A DNA stretch of 64,000 bases, from assembly GCA_963728535.1 (NCBI GenBank), contig CAVSKK010000001.1, positions 2,046,001 to 2,110,000 on the forward strand. The letters are read 5' to 3'. Below, one piece after another: positions 8,326-16,688 of the stretch. The notes below the pieces were generated by a model. That model worked only from the letters and a program-made list of their open reading frames with translations, searched no databases and was not told the origin of the DNA. A program made the translations under genes and the position numbers. Positions within the stretch are counted from its first letter, which is position 1; every line of letters begins with the position of its first letter. The DNA comes from VAXT01 sp963728535. GTDB taxonomy: Bacteria > Actinomycetota > Thermoleophilia > Gaiellales > Gaiellaceae.

Positions 8326-9005
8326 TGGGCCTGAGCTACCAAGCGGCCGAGACCGCGGTCATCTATCCGGGGACGATGATCGGCGAAGGCTGCGTGATCG
8401 GCGACCACGCCGTCGTCGGCAAGCAGCCGGCGCTCTCGCCACGCTCGACAGCGAGCCGCGAGGAGCTGCCTCCCCTCGAGCTCGGGGCGGGCACGGTCGT
8501 CGCAGCGGGAGCAATCGTCTTTGCCGGGACGAGGATCGGAGAGCGAGTGATCGTCGGCGATCAGGCCTGTGTTCGCGAGCGCTGCCAGATCGGGGACGAC
8601 GTCGTGGTCGGCCGCGGGTCGCTGGTCGAGAACGACACGACGATCGGCAAGCTGACGAAGATCCAGGCCAACGCGTACATCACCGCCTACTCCACGCTCG
8701 AGGACGAGGTCTTCATCGCGCCGTGCGTGGCGACGACGAACGACAACTTCATGGGGCGCACCGAGGGCCGGCACGAGCTTCGGCGAGGCCCGACCATCCG
8801 CCGCGGAGCGCGCGTTGGCGGCGCGGCCGTTCTCTGCCCTGCTGTGGAGATCGGCGAGGAGGCGTACGTCGGTGCCGGCGCCGTCGTCACTCGAGACGTC
8901 CCCCCGCGGGCCGTCGTCGTCGGTAACCCCGCTCGGCAGATCCGCGAGGTCGCTACGGAAGAACTGCTCGAAGCGCGGCCCGCCGAGGACGCTTCTGGAA
9001 GCTGA
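8325..9005 (+). CDS. Left-handed beta-helix N-acyltransferase (WbpD/WlbB-like)
   Basis: A 226-residue protein starting at GTG in TAGTG, overlapping the upstream stop by 1 nt. It is made of isoleucine-patch hexapeptide repeats ([LIV]-G-x4) from about residue 12 to 190, with the central NDNFMGR and ANAYITAYSTLED regions typical of WbpD/WlbB enzymes. These acetylate the 3-amino group of UDP-2-acetamido-3-amino-uronate. The aminotransferase (WbpE/WlbC) needed between the previous and this step is not in the window. The last 53 nt overlap the convergent subtilase gene. Confidence 0.85.
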   Translation: MGLSYQAAETAVIYPGTMIGEGCVIGDHAVVGKQPALSPRSTASREELPPLELGAGTVVAAGAIVFAGTRIGERVIVGDQACVRERCQIGDDVVVGRGSLVENDTTIGKLTKIQANAYITAYSTLEDEVFIAPCVATTNDNFMGRTEGRHELRRGPTIRRGARVGGAAVLCPAVEIGEEAYVGAGAVVTRDVPPRAVVVGNPARQIREVATEELLEARPAEDASGS

Positions 9006-10623
9006 GCGAGTACCTGCCGGCACCCGCAGTCGAAACCTTCACCTCGAGGAAGTGCCAGCCGGTCTCCTGCACACGCACCCGGATTCGCTCGGCGGAGCCG
9101 GGAGACGTGGACTGCGCGGCTAGCAGGCGGCGGTTGACCGCGGAGCCTGCGACCCGTCGTGTTCCAGGCTTCCACAGGAAGAGATTCGTATTGGTGCCGC
9201 GCGGGCCGCGGAGGCGAGCGACCAGACGCTGGCCGCGCCGAAGCTTGACCTTGTAGACGTCGACCTGGTCGTCCCAGTAGTCGATCGTCGCTCTGATCCG
9301 GCGGCTCTTGCGGCCCCAGAGCCGGGCAGCGGTCGCGGGCTCGTCGTTGCTCTCGAAGCGATCCGCCTCGGGAAGCGTCCCGTCGAGCGCCCGGACCGCC
9401 TCCGTGACGTCGAGCACGCCCCAGCCGGTCAGCGAGTCGCGGCCCGGCCAACAACGCGCGCAGCCGCTGTCGGGGTCCGCATCGTTGGCCGTGCGCGTCA
9501 GCAGCGCGGCGACCTGATCGGACTGAAGCTGCGGGTTGTCGGCGAACATGAGCGCGGCCGCCGCAGACACCTGGGGTGCGGAGAAGGACGTCCCCTCACC
9601 GCGGCGGAACTCGATCGGGCCGCAGTCCGAGTAACCCTGGAGGACGCAGCCCGGGCGGGCGCTCGACGTGATCGCCCGCGGGAGTGTCGAGAGGATCCCC
9701 TCGCCAGGAGCAGAGAGGTCGTTGTAGACGGCATCCCTGTTCGAGAAGTCGGGCACAGTGCCGTCGCGTGCGACCGCGCTGACGCCCAGCACGTGCGGCA
9801 GCGCCGCCGGATAACCGGCGTAGCTCCAGGGCTGATCGGGCGCGCCGTCCCCGTTCCCGACGGCAGCGACCACGAGCACGCCTTTGTTGACCGCGTACTG
9901 GACTGCAGCCGCCTCGAGCGGTGAATACGTGTCGCGCAACCTGTCGGCCGGGTCGCGCATGCCGCCGAAGCTCAGGTTGATCACCCGCGCACCATGGTCG
10001 ACAGCCCAGTGGATCGCCTTGGCCTCCGCATCGGGCGAGATCGTCCCGTCGCTGCGGACGACTTTGGCCACGAGGAGCTCTGCCGGGAAGGCGATGCCCG
10101 CCATCCCCAGATCGTTGTTCAGCGCAGCGGCGATCTCGCCGGCGACGAATGTGCCGTGCCCGTTCGTGTCGGCCTGCCAGGAGCTGCCGACGAAGCTGGT
10201 GCCTCCGGCGATCTGACCTTTGAGCTCCGGGTGCTCGGCGTCGATGCCCGAGTCGATAACGGCCACGCGAACGCTGGGGAGGAACGGCAACTGGCCCCAG
10301 GCCTCGAAAGCATGAATGCGGTTGAGGTACCACTGGCGCCCGGCAAGCGGGTCGTTCGGCGTGAACGAGAGGCGACGAGTGTTGTCGCGCAGCCGCTCGA
10401 CCCAGCTGACGCCGCGAATCGAGCGGAGGGCAGCGGCGCTCGGAGCCGTGACCGTCAGGGCGAAGGGGATCTCCGAGACCCGGCGGCTGGTGCGAGCCTC
10501 GATGCGCTGTGCGACGAGCCTGGGTGAGGCGTCCTTCTGCAGCCCAACGGCGTAACGGGCCGCGCTCGCGGGAGCGGGCGCGACGAGCGCGAGCAGGAAG
10601 GCTGCGAGCGCGATGCGTCTCAT
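8953..10623 (-). CDS. Secreted subtilisin-like serine protease (S8) with C-terminal PPC domain
   Basis: A 556-residue protein with signal peptide (RRIALAAFLLALVAPAPASA) and an inhibitor-like propeptide (to about residue 95). The S8 catalytic domain has a complete triad: Asp in VIDSGID, His in NGHGTFVAG, Ser in GTSFSAPQ. A bacterial pre-peptidase C-terminal-type beta domain follows (from about residue 415; ADRFESNDEPATA). It probably acts outside the membrane. Its ATG overlaps the TGA of the SpoIID gene (ATGA), so the two are translationally coupled. Its 3' end overlaps the acyltransferase gene on the other strand. Confidence 0.92.
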   Translation of the reverse strand: MRRIALAAFLLALVAPAPASAARYAVGLQKDASPRLVAQRIEARTSRRVSEIPFALTVTAPSAAALRSIRGVSWVERLRDNTRRLSFTPNDPLAGRQWYLNRIHAFEAWGQLPFLPSVRVAVIDSGIDAEHPELKGQIAGGTSFVGSSWQADTNGHGTFVAGEIAAALNNDLGMAGIAFPAELLVAKVVRSDGTISPDAEAKAIHWAVDHGARVINLSFGGMRDPADRLRDTYSPLEAAAVQYAVNKGVLVVAAVGNGDGAPDQPWSYAGYPAALPHVLGVSAVARDGTVPDFSNRDAVYNDLSAPGEGILSTLPRAITSSARPGCVLQGYSDCGPIEFRRGEGTSFSAPQVSAAAALMFADNPQLQSDQVAALLTRTANDADPDSGCARCWPGRDSLTGWGVLDVTEAVRALDGTLPEADRFESNDEPATAARLWGRKSRRIRATIDYWDDQVDVYKVKLRRGQRLVARLRGPRGTNTNLFLWKPGTRRVAGSAVNRRLLAAQSTSPGSAERIRVRVQETGWHFLEVKVSTAGAGRYSLSFQKRPRRAALRAVLP

Positions 10624-12260
10624 GCCGGTCCCACGTGGAGGGTGCGGCTGATGCCCGGGACGAAGCCCCGGCCGGGGGCGAGTCGCGCTCGGTAGTCCCC
10701 GGGGGAGAGCGTCAGCTGGGCGTCGAACCGGCCGCGTGCGTCAACCGGAGCACGGACGACCGTTGTCCACCTGCCTCCGCCCAGCCGTTGCACGGCGACC
10801 TTCGCCCCCGGAAACACCGGGCGTGTGACGCCGTGCAGGGTGGAACCATTCTTCATCCCACGGAAGCGAACGAGCGGAGCGACGGCAACGTGGGCGAGCT
10901 TACTGCGAGCCGCGCCGCTCGCGAGCCTGTAGTCGGTCGGCGCCTTGGGCCTGGCCGCGACGGTCACCGATCCGTTGGGCCCACGCGCGACACGTCCCAG
11001 CGGACGCCAGGACCGGTCGCTTCCGCGTTGCTCGAGGCCGACCGCGGGCAGGTTCCTGGCTACGCCATTGAGGGAGACCCGCCCACCGAACGTCACGGGC
11101 GCGTCGGGCGTTGCGAGCGAGAGCACGCCGATCCGGAACCACGTCGAGCGCAGGTCGAGAGCACGGCGTACGTCACTGCCGGTCGCGCTCGCCTCACCCC
11201 GGGCACCGACGGCCGTCACCGTCCGGACGAAGCCCGAGCGCGACTGCGCGGTACGGACGTCCATCAGTCGCCCCGGTGACCCGAGCGCCCTGCCGAGACG
11301 GCCGGCAGAGATGGTGAGCGGCCCCCAGCGGTGATGAGGAGAGATCGTGTCGTAGGGGTCGGCGACCGAGACGAGGTACGGAACGGGCGGGCCATTCCAG
11401 ACCTCGTTGGCAGCTGCTGTGCGCCCACCCGAGCTCGAGAAGAAATACGTCGTCGCGAGACGGCCTTCGTACAGCACGACCTGTCCGGCGGTCGCTTGCA
11501 CCGCTGCCGTCGTCGAGGGCTTCTCGTGAGCAATGCCGAGATAGACCTGGCTACGTGTGTCGGAGTAGAGGTCGAACCACGAACCGGTCTTGCGACCCGC
11601 GAGCGCATAGGAGCGTGCCGCGACGGCCTGTGCCTTCAGCGCCTCCGGGTGCCAGGTGTTCGGCACTTCCGACGGCACGACGCCGAAGAGGTACCCCTCG
11701 AGCCCGACGGAGTTGACCGCGCGCAGAGAGCCGTTGGCCACGGACACGAGGAGCTGCCCGCGGTACGGGCGGCTCGCCAGGCGGAGCGGAGACGATCCGG
11801 GCAGGAAGGCCAGCGGAGCCGGCAGCTGCTGTGGTTGCTCGACGTCGGTCGTCTTCAGCGTGAGACCAGGGCCGAACGTCTGCTCTCCGGCCGCGAGATG
11901 CCAGACCTGGCCGATCCCGTCACGCACGGTGAACGGAGCCGCCGAGGAAACTGTCAACTGTCGGCGCCCTTCGGCCAGCATGACGCGGACGCGCGCCACC
12001 GGGGCGGGGCCGAGCGTGGTGCCCGTGTAGTAGTGCGCGAGGATCTTGTCGTAGGTCCACCCCCGCTGGGCGTACCCGTACGCACCCCACTGCGCCATCC
12101 CGACGCCGTGACCCCAGCCGCGACCGCTGATGACGAAGGTCGGCGTCGCCCGCGGGAGTACCTCGGCGCGCGCTCCTCCGGCGCTCGAGTACGCGACGAC
12201 GGATCCGGCGAGTAGCGAGGCCGAAACGAGCGCCGCAAGAATGATTTTTGAACGAGCCAT
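10620..12260 (-). CDS. Secreted SpoIID/LytB domain protein
   Basis: A 546-residue protein with a signal peptide followed by a GRGWGHGVGMAQWGAYGYA segment, characteristic of SpoIID-like proteins. The core SpoIID signature VVPSEVPNTWHPEALKAQ is at about residue 190. SpoIID enzymes are lytic transglycosylases acting on peptidoglycan strands lacking stem peptides; here it is more likely a general wall-modifying protein than sporulation-specific. The C-terminal 150 residues are beta-rich and may bind the wall. It is the first gene of a pair with the subtilase. An imperfect hairpin (12277-12307) lies in its 5' region. Confidence 0.88.
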   Translation of the reverse strand: MARSKIILAALVSASLLAGSVVAYSSAGGARAEVLPRATPTFVISGRGWGHGVGMAQWGAYGYAQRGWTYDKILAHYYTGTTLGPAPVARVRVMLAEGRRQLTVSSAAPFTVRDGIGQVWHLAAGEQTFGPGLTLKTTDVEQPQQLPAPLAFLPGSSPLRLASRPYRGQLLVSVANGSLRAVNSVGLEGYLFGVVPSEVPNTWHPEALKAQAVAARSYALAGRKTGSWFDLYSDTRSQVYLGIAHEKPSTTAAVQATAGQVVLYEGRLATTYFFSSSGGRTAAANEVWNGPPVPYLVSVADPYDTISPHHRWGPLTISAGRLGRALGSPGRLMDVRTAQSRSGFVRTVTAVGARGEASATGSDVRRALDLRSTWFRIGVLSLATPDAPVTFGGRVSLNGVARNLPAVGLEQRGSDRSWRPLGRVARGPNGSVTVAARPKAPTDYRLASGAARSKLAHVAVAPLVRFRGMKNGSTLHGVTRPVFPGAKVAVQRLGGGRWTTVVRAPVDARGRFDAQLTLSPGDYRARLAPGRGFVPGISRTLHVGPA

Positions 12261-12276
12261 GTCGGGAGTGGGTTCG

Positions 12277-12307
12277 GCACCCGGACTCGGTTTCCTGAGC
12301 CGGGTGC
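12277..12307 (-). other. Hairpin in the SpoIID 5' region
   Basis: Arms GCACCCGG and CCGGGTGC, extended by CTC/GAG across one bulged base, loop of 8 nt. It sits 17 nt upstream of the ATG. I looked for the conserved core of the c-di-AMP riboswitch common before such genes and did not find it; the function is unknown. Confidence 0.3.
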
Positions 12308-12444
12308 AGAGGCTTTGAGGCTAGCGCATGGACCTGCCGAAGGATCCCTTCTTTACAGGAACTTCAGGAAAGTTCCAGCACCAGCCGTGTTTCCGCGCGG
12401 TGACCTGTGGCAATTTGAAGAAGACGCAGCACTGAGCGCCTCAA

Positions 12445-13788
12445 ATGGCACACGAAAACGACATCCTGCCCCCCCGCTACAGGAATGCCCGCCGGATCGG
12501 CTACGGGGGCATGGGCGAGATCTTTCGAGCCGAGGACGAGGTCCTCGGCCGCACGGTTGCGATCAAGGTCCTCGCCGAGCGGTACGCGCGCGACGAATCG
12601 GTCCGGGCGCGGTTCACACGCGAGGCGCTTGCAGCCACGCGCCTCTCCGCGGAGCCGAACACGATCACGATCTTCGACGTCGGCGAGTGGGGCGGCCGCC
12701 CGTTCATCGTCATGGAGCATCTCGAAGGCGGCTCCCTGGAGGACCGGCTGAAGGAGGGAACGCCGTCGAGCGACGAGGCGCTCGGCTGGCTCGAGCAGGC
12801 TGCGGCCGCACTGGACGCGGCACACCGAAACGGCGTCGTCCATCGTGATGTCAAGCCCGGGAACCTGCTATTGGACCAAGAGGGCAGCCTCCGCGTCGCA
12901 GACTTCGGGATCGCGAGCGCGGCCGGCATGGACTCGCTGACGGCCGCCGGGACGGTGCTCGGCACGGCCGGCTACCTCTCGCCCGAGCAGGCTCAGGGCG
13001 AACGCGCCGGGCCTGCGAGCGACCGCTACTCGCTGGGGATCGTCGCCTTCGAGCTCCTCACGGGTCGGCGCCCTTTCGAGTCGGACAGCCCCACGGCCGA
13101 AGCCACGGCCCACGTTCACGCCGAGATCCCGTCCGTCTCCGAGCGGCTCGATCCCGTCTTCCAGCGGGCGCTCGCCAAGGAGCCGGGAGACCGATTCGAG
13201 ACCTCGGCCGAGCTCGTGCTGGCGCTGCGGGGCGCGCTCGACCCGGGCTCGCACACGACGCGCAGGCTCGCGCCGGTGCGCCGGCGGTCGTCCGGGCGCC
13301 GACGGTCGTCCGCGCCGCTCGTCGTCTCGGTCGTCGCTGCTGCGGCGATCGCGGGCGCAGGCCTCGCTGCGATCCTCACCGGGCGCGGGGAAGGGAAGGC
13401 CGCCCAGACGCAAACGGCCCCTGCGCCGCCTCCGGCCTCCACCGAGGCCCCGGCTCCCCCACCGCCTCCACCGCCGCCCCCGCCTCCTCCGCCACCGCCG
13501 TCGGGAGGGAACGGGGTGGCGCTCACCGACCAGGCGACCCGCTTGCTTCAGGCCGGCGACTGGGCCGGCGCGGAGCGGATCGCGCAGCAGGCCGTGGCCG
13601 CTCTTCAGGGCAGCGGCCAGACCTACGAAGCTTACGCCGAGTACGACCTCGGGCTCGCGCTTGCCCAGCTCGAACGCTGCGACGAGGCGCTCGCGCACCT
13701 CGATCGCTCCCAGGAGCTGCAGGGACACCGAAAGGAGATCGACCAGGCGAAAAAGCTCTGCAAGAGGAAGGGGAAGAAGGACAGGTAG
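12445..13788 (+). CDS. Transmembrane Ser/Thr protein kinase (PknB-like) with polyproline linker
   Basis: A 447-residue protein. The N-terminal kinase domain (about 12-265) has the P-loop GYGGMG (19-24), lysine K41 in VAIKVL, catalytic HRDVKPGN (133-140), DFG and a GTAGYLSPEQ activation segment. All key residues are present, so it should be active. A basic juxtamembrane stretch precedes one membrane helix (about 293-312). The outside part begins with an uninterrupted run of 15 prolines (about 337-351) and continues as a helical, TPR-like domain of about 90 residues ending in a lysine-rich tail. It has no PASTA repeats. No Shine-Dalgarno is clear at the ATG. Confidence 0.92.
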   Translation: MAHENDILPPRYRNARRIGYGGMGEIFRAEDEVLGRTVAIKVLAERYARDESVRARFTREALAATRLSAEPNTITIFDVGEWGGRPFIVMEHLEGGSLEDRLKEGTPSSDEALGWLEQAAAALDAAHRNGVVHRDVKPGNLLLDQEGSLRVADFGIASAAGMDSLTAAGTVLGTAGYLSPEQAQGERAGPASDRYSLGIVAFELLTGRRPFESDSPTAEATAHVHAEIPSVSERLDPVFQRALAKEPGDRFETSAELVLALRGALDPGSHTTRRLAPVRRRSSGRRRSSAPLVVSVVAAAAIAGAGLAAILTGRGEGKAAQTQTAPAPPPASTEAPAPPPPPPPPPPPPPPPSGGNGVALTDQATRLLQAGDWAGAERIAQQAVAALQGSGQTYEAYAEYDLGLALAQLERCDEALAHLDRSQELQGHRKEIDQAKKLCKRKGKKDR

Positions 13789-13798
13789 AAGCACCGCG

Positions 13799-13804
13799 TA
13801 CGAT
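13799..13804 (+). promoter_or_regulatory. -10 element of rmlB
   Basis: TACGAT, 6 nt before the ATG at 13811 and just after the kinase stop; no Shine-Dalgarno. A leaderless transcript is likely. Confidence 0.5.
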
Positions 13805-13810
13805 GACCCC

Positions 13811-14803
13811 ATGCGAATCCTCGTCACGGGCGCGGCCGGTTTCATCGGGTCGAACTTCGTCCACTACTGGCTCGGGCAGCACCCGGACGACAGCGTCGTG
13901 GCGCTCGACCTTCTGACCTACGCCGGAAACCGAGCGAATCTCGAAGGCGCCAACGTTCCTTTCGTTCAGGCCGACATCGGCGACCTCGACATCGTCGAGA
14001 ACGTCCTCCGCGAGCACGAGATCGAGGTCGTGGTCAACTTCGCCGCCGAGTCGCACAACAGTCTGGCAGTCGTCGATCCGAGCCTGTTCGTCCGCACGAA
14101 CGTCCTCGGCACGCAGCTGCTTCTGGAGGCTGCCCGCAGGGTCGAGGTCGAGCGCTTTCATCACATCTCGACCTGCGAGGTCTACGGCGATCTGCCGCTC
14201 GACTCTGACGACGCGTTCACCGAGGCCTCGCCGTACCAGCCGCGCACCCCGTACAACGCGTCGAAGGCATCCGCCGACCATTACGTGCGCGCCTACCGCG
14301 AGACGTATGGGCTGGCGACGACGATCACGAACTGCTCGAACAACTACGGGCCGTACCAGTTCCCCGAGAAGGTGATTCCTCTCTTCGTCACGAACGCGCT
14401 CGACGACAGGCCGCTTCCGATGTACGCGTCCACGCAGAACCGGCGCGAGTGGCTGCACGTGCGTGACCACTGCCGCGCGATCGAGCTCGTCCTCGACCAG
14501 GGAGTCGCGGGGGAGACGTACAACGTCGGCTCGGGCGTCGAAGCGTCGATCGAGGAGATCGCGGACCGCGTCCTCGAGCTCACCGGGAAGCCGGAGTCGC
14601 TGAAGACGATCGTCCCCGACCGGCCCGGCCACGACCGCCGCTATCTGCTGGACGCATCGAAGATCGAGCGCGAGCTGGGCTGGAACCCCGAGATCGGCTT
14701 CGAGGACGGTCTGCGCGACACGGTCGAGTGGTACGCAGCCAACCGTGCCTGGTGGGAGCCACTACGCGAGCGCCTCCAGATCGAAGAGACTGCCTGGCAC
14801 TGA
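13811..14803 (+). CDS. rmlB: dTDP-glucose 4,6-dehydratase-like SDR enzyme
   Basis: A 330-residue extended SDR protein: GAAGFIGSNF nucleotide-binding turn, YNASK catalytic pair (Y148, K152), NNYGPYQFPEKVIPLF and REWLHVRDHC, the last two highly typical of RmlB. It makes dTDP-4-keto-6-deoxyglucose, the second step of dTDP-rhamnose synthesis; rmlA, rmlC and rmlD lie about 1-3 kb away on the other strand. Oddities: the usual STDEVYG reads STCEVYG (C122 replaces the dehydration Asp), and the usual HVDRS segment reads HNSLA. It may be a divergent RmlB subfamily or a related dehydratase. The ATG at 13811 is chosen over 13803 because it starts the Rossmann fold. Confidence 0.82.
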   Translation: MRILVTGAAGFIGSNFVHYWLGQHPDDSVVALDLLTYAGNRANLEGANVPFVQADIGDLDIVENVLREHEIEVVVNFAAESHNSLAVVDPSLFVRTNVLGTQLLLEAARRVEVERFHHISTCEVYGDLPLDSDDAFTEASPYQPRTPYNASKASADHYVRAYRETYGLATTITNCSNNYGPYQFPEKVIPLFVTNALDDRPLPMYASTQNRREWLHVRDHCRAIELVLDQGVAGETYNVGSGVEASIEEIADRVLELTGKPESLKTIVPDRPGHDRRYLLDASKIERELGWNPEIGFEDGLRDTVEWYAANRAWWEPLRERLQIEETAWH

Positions 14804-15318
14804 TGCGCCTGCTCGCCCTTCTGGCCCTGCTGCCCGTTGTGGCGGGTTGTACGTCCACAGGGGAGAAGGGGAGTGTCGAGTCCCTTCGGGACGACTCCGG
14901 CTTGCCCATGTATTACGCGGGCGCTTCGTTCGGAGGCTTAGCGCTAACCCACACCTAGGGTTGGGACAGCACGGCCGGCGAGGCTAGCTTTTTATACGGC
15001 ACTTGCGATATCCCCCCGGGTCAAGACTTTGGCTGTGCGCTGCCGATTCAGATTCTGCATTTCCGGTTCGACGCTGCTGCCTGGGCAGCCGCGGAGGGGT
15101 GCTTCCGTCGACCCCGTTTGCGCGGCGTCCCGACTGCGCGCCAGGACGGCCTCGTCCTTTTCACGAAGGGCGCCGTCATCCAGATCTACGGGAGGACCCA
15201 AGCCGAGGAACGCAAGATCGCGCTCGCGCTACGACAGGTCAACGGCCCTCTTGGCGTCGACGACCCGTTGCCGGCTCCGGGCGATGAGATCCGCCGGGCC
15301 GCCGCCAAAGCCTGCTAG
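14803..15318 (+). pseudogene. Lipoprotein gene interrupted by an in-frame TAG
   Basis: The ATG at 14803 overlaps the rmlB stop (TGATG). It opens a lipoprotein signal (RLLALLALLPVVAGC, lipobox VAGC) followed by LPMYYAGASFGGLAL. A TAG at 14956-14958 ends the frame after 51 residues, but the same frame stays open for another 119 codons to TAG at 15318 with well-behaved coding sequence (for example ASFLYGTCDIPPGQ, then QIYGRTQAEERKIALALRQ). So the gene looks like one protein of about 171 residues broken by a single nonsense codon, or one with amber readthrough or a sequence error. Function is unknown. Confidence 0.7.
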
Positions 15319-15335
15319 CTGGCGCTAACAGCCCT

Positions 15336-15451
15336 GTCCGGTGTCAGACGCCGGACGTGTCCGTTCTGCGCGCCCGTGTCTGCGCCAGTGCAGGCAAGTT
15401 GCAGGAACTGGACAAGGCCAACGAGGCGCTGTCCGGCGTCTGACACCAGGC
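15336..15451. repeat. Inverted repeat pair with GTGTCAGACGCC core
   Basis: The 16-nt GGTGTCAGACGCCGGA (15340-15355) is present as an exact inverted copy at 15432-15447. The left copy is also a self-complementary hairpin (15336-15356, loop CAG, one G-T pair). The pair fills the 140-nt convergent gap between the broken lipoprotein gene and rmlD. It could act as a terminator or be a dispersed palindromic repeat. Confidence 0.6.
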
Positions 15452-15458
15452 ATGGCCT

Positions 15459-16227
15459 TTAGAGACGGGCCAGGCAGGCTCTGAGGCCTTCGCGCCAGTG
15501 GGGTAGGCGTGGCGCTTCGGGATGCTCGCTGCGAAGAACCGAGTTGGCCGGTCTCGCGGCGGGGCGATTGAGCTCCTTGCTCGAGATGCTGCGGACTCGA
15601 CAATCGAGGCCGGCTTCCTCGAAGATCGCTTCCGCGAACTCAGCCCACGTGCAGTCGCCCTCGGCGGCGAGATGCCAGACACCATGGGGCAGTTCGAGCA
15701 GCTCGGGGGTCGCTTCTGCGAGATGGCCGACATACGTCGGGGAGCCCCGCTGGTCGTCGACGACCGACACCTCGTCCTGCTGGTCGCCGAGCGCGAGCAT
15801 CGTCCTGACGAAGTTCTTGCCCGTCCAGCCGAAGAGCCATGACGAGCGGACGATCCAGCCCTCTCGCACCTCGACGCTCGCCCTCGAGCTTCGTTCGCCC
15901 GTACTCCGAGACCGGATTCGGCTCGTCCGACTCGACGTACGGCCCGCTCTTGCCGCCGTCGAAGACGTAGTCGGTCGAGAAGTAGACGACCGGAGCGCCG
16001 AGCGCGACGACGTTTCGGGTCCCCTCGACGTTGACTCTGGCTGCGCCGCCGGGATCGGCCTCGGCCCCGTCGACATCGGTCCAGGCCGCCGCGTGCAGGA
16101 CGAGATCCGGCCGATAGCCGAGCGGCGGCGGGCTCGTCACGTCGAACCGAGCCCGGTCGCGCGCGTCCGCCTCGGGGAAGACCTCGCCCAGCGCGGCCCC
16201 GAGCTGCCCGCCCGCGCCGGTGATCAG
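15459..16227 (-). pseudogene. rmlD: dTDP-4-dehydrorhamnose reductase, frameshifted
   Basis: The N-terminal part in one frame reads ITGAGGQLGAALGEVF, LVLHAAAWTDVDGAE, FSTDYVFDG and SEYGRTKLEGE, all hallmark RmlD segments. The C-terminal part, in another frame, reads EVREGWIVRSSWLFG, DQRGSPTYVGHLA and GVWHLAAEGDCTWAEFA. The frame changes near 15870-15880; dropping one C in CGT-C-GAG gives the continuous KLEGEREVREGW, a normal RmlD sequence. No ATG/GTG/TTG stands near the Rossmann fold: CTG at 16227, overlapping the rmlC TGA as CTGA, is the best start. RmlD makes dTDP-L-rhamnose with NAD(P)H. Whether the gene is really broken needs read-level checking. Confidence 0.82.
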
Positions 16228-16688
16228 GATGCGGCTTTGTCCCGTTCCGACAGGATCGGCGATGTCGTGCTCCAGAGATCGGCGACGCGAGCGTCGCTCC
16301 AGGGAACCTCGTGCTCGTCCGGATCGGTGGGGTCGTACTCCTCGGTCACGTGGTAGATGAAGACGAGGTCGGTCAGGGCCTCGAAGCCGTGCGCACAGCG
16401 CCCGGGCACGTAGATCGCAACCGGGTTCTCGTCTCCGATGTCCTCGGTGAACGTCTCGCCGGTCTCGAGGTCGAGGACGACGACCCGCGCCGTGCCGCTC
16501 AGACAGACGAAGAGATCGTCCTGGCCTCGCTCGTGGAAGTGGAGACCACGGATCACGCCTTCTCGGGAGAAGGAGACGTTCGTCTGCTTCATCGGCTTCT
16601 CCAGCAAGCTCGCGCGGTGGATCTCCAAGAACCAGCCGCGCTCGTCCTCGAAACGCCGCAGCGGGATGCGCCGGACGCCCTCGATCAC
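16224..16688 (-). CDS. rmlC: dTDP-4-dehydrorhamnose 3,5-epimerase-like cupin
   Basis: A 154-residue cupin starting at GTG in GTGA, overlapping the rmlA stop. It has NVSFSREGVIRGLHFH (catalytic His region of RmlC) and IYVPGRCAHGFEAL near the second conserved barrel strand. It is slightly shorter than a typical RmlC (about 180). Position between rmlA and rmlD supports the epimerase role: it converts dTDP-4-keto-6-deoxyglucose to the L-lyxo form. A 3,4-ketoisomerase of the same fold cannot be fully excluded. Confidence 0.82.
   Translation of the reverse strand: MIEGVRRIPLRRFEDERGWFLEIHRASLLEKPMKQTNVSFSREGVIRGLHFHERGQDDLFVCLSGTARVVVLDLETGETFTEDIGDENPVAIYVPGRCAHGFEALTDLVFIYHVTEEYDPTDPDEHEVPWSDARVADLWSTTSPILSERDKAAS

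Noticed and set aside
12261..12444. A c-di-AMP (ydaO-type) riboswitch before the SpoIID gene, and likewise before the M23 gene at 1544
   Set aside because: Such genes often have one in actinobacteria, but the conserved GGGGGAACC and CCCGAGCC-type cores are absent in both gaps.
13446..13500. CCN repeat as a CRISPR or simple-sequence element
   Set aside because: It is in frame and encodes the polyproline linker of the kinase; there are no spacers.
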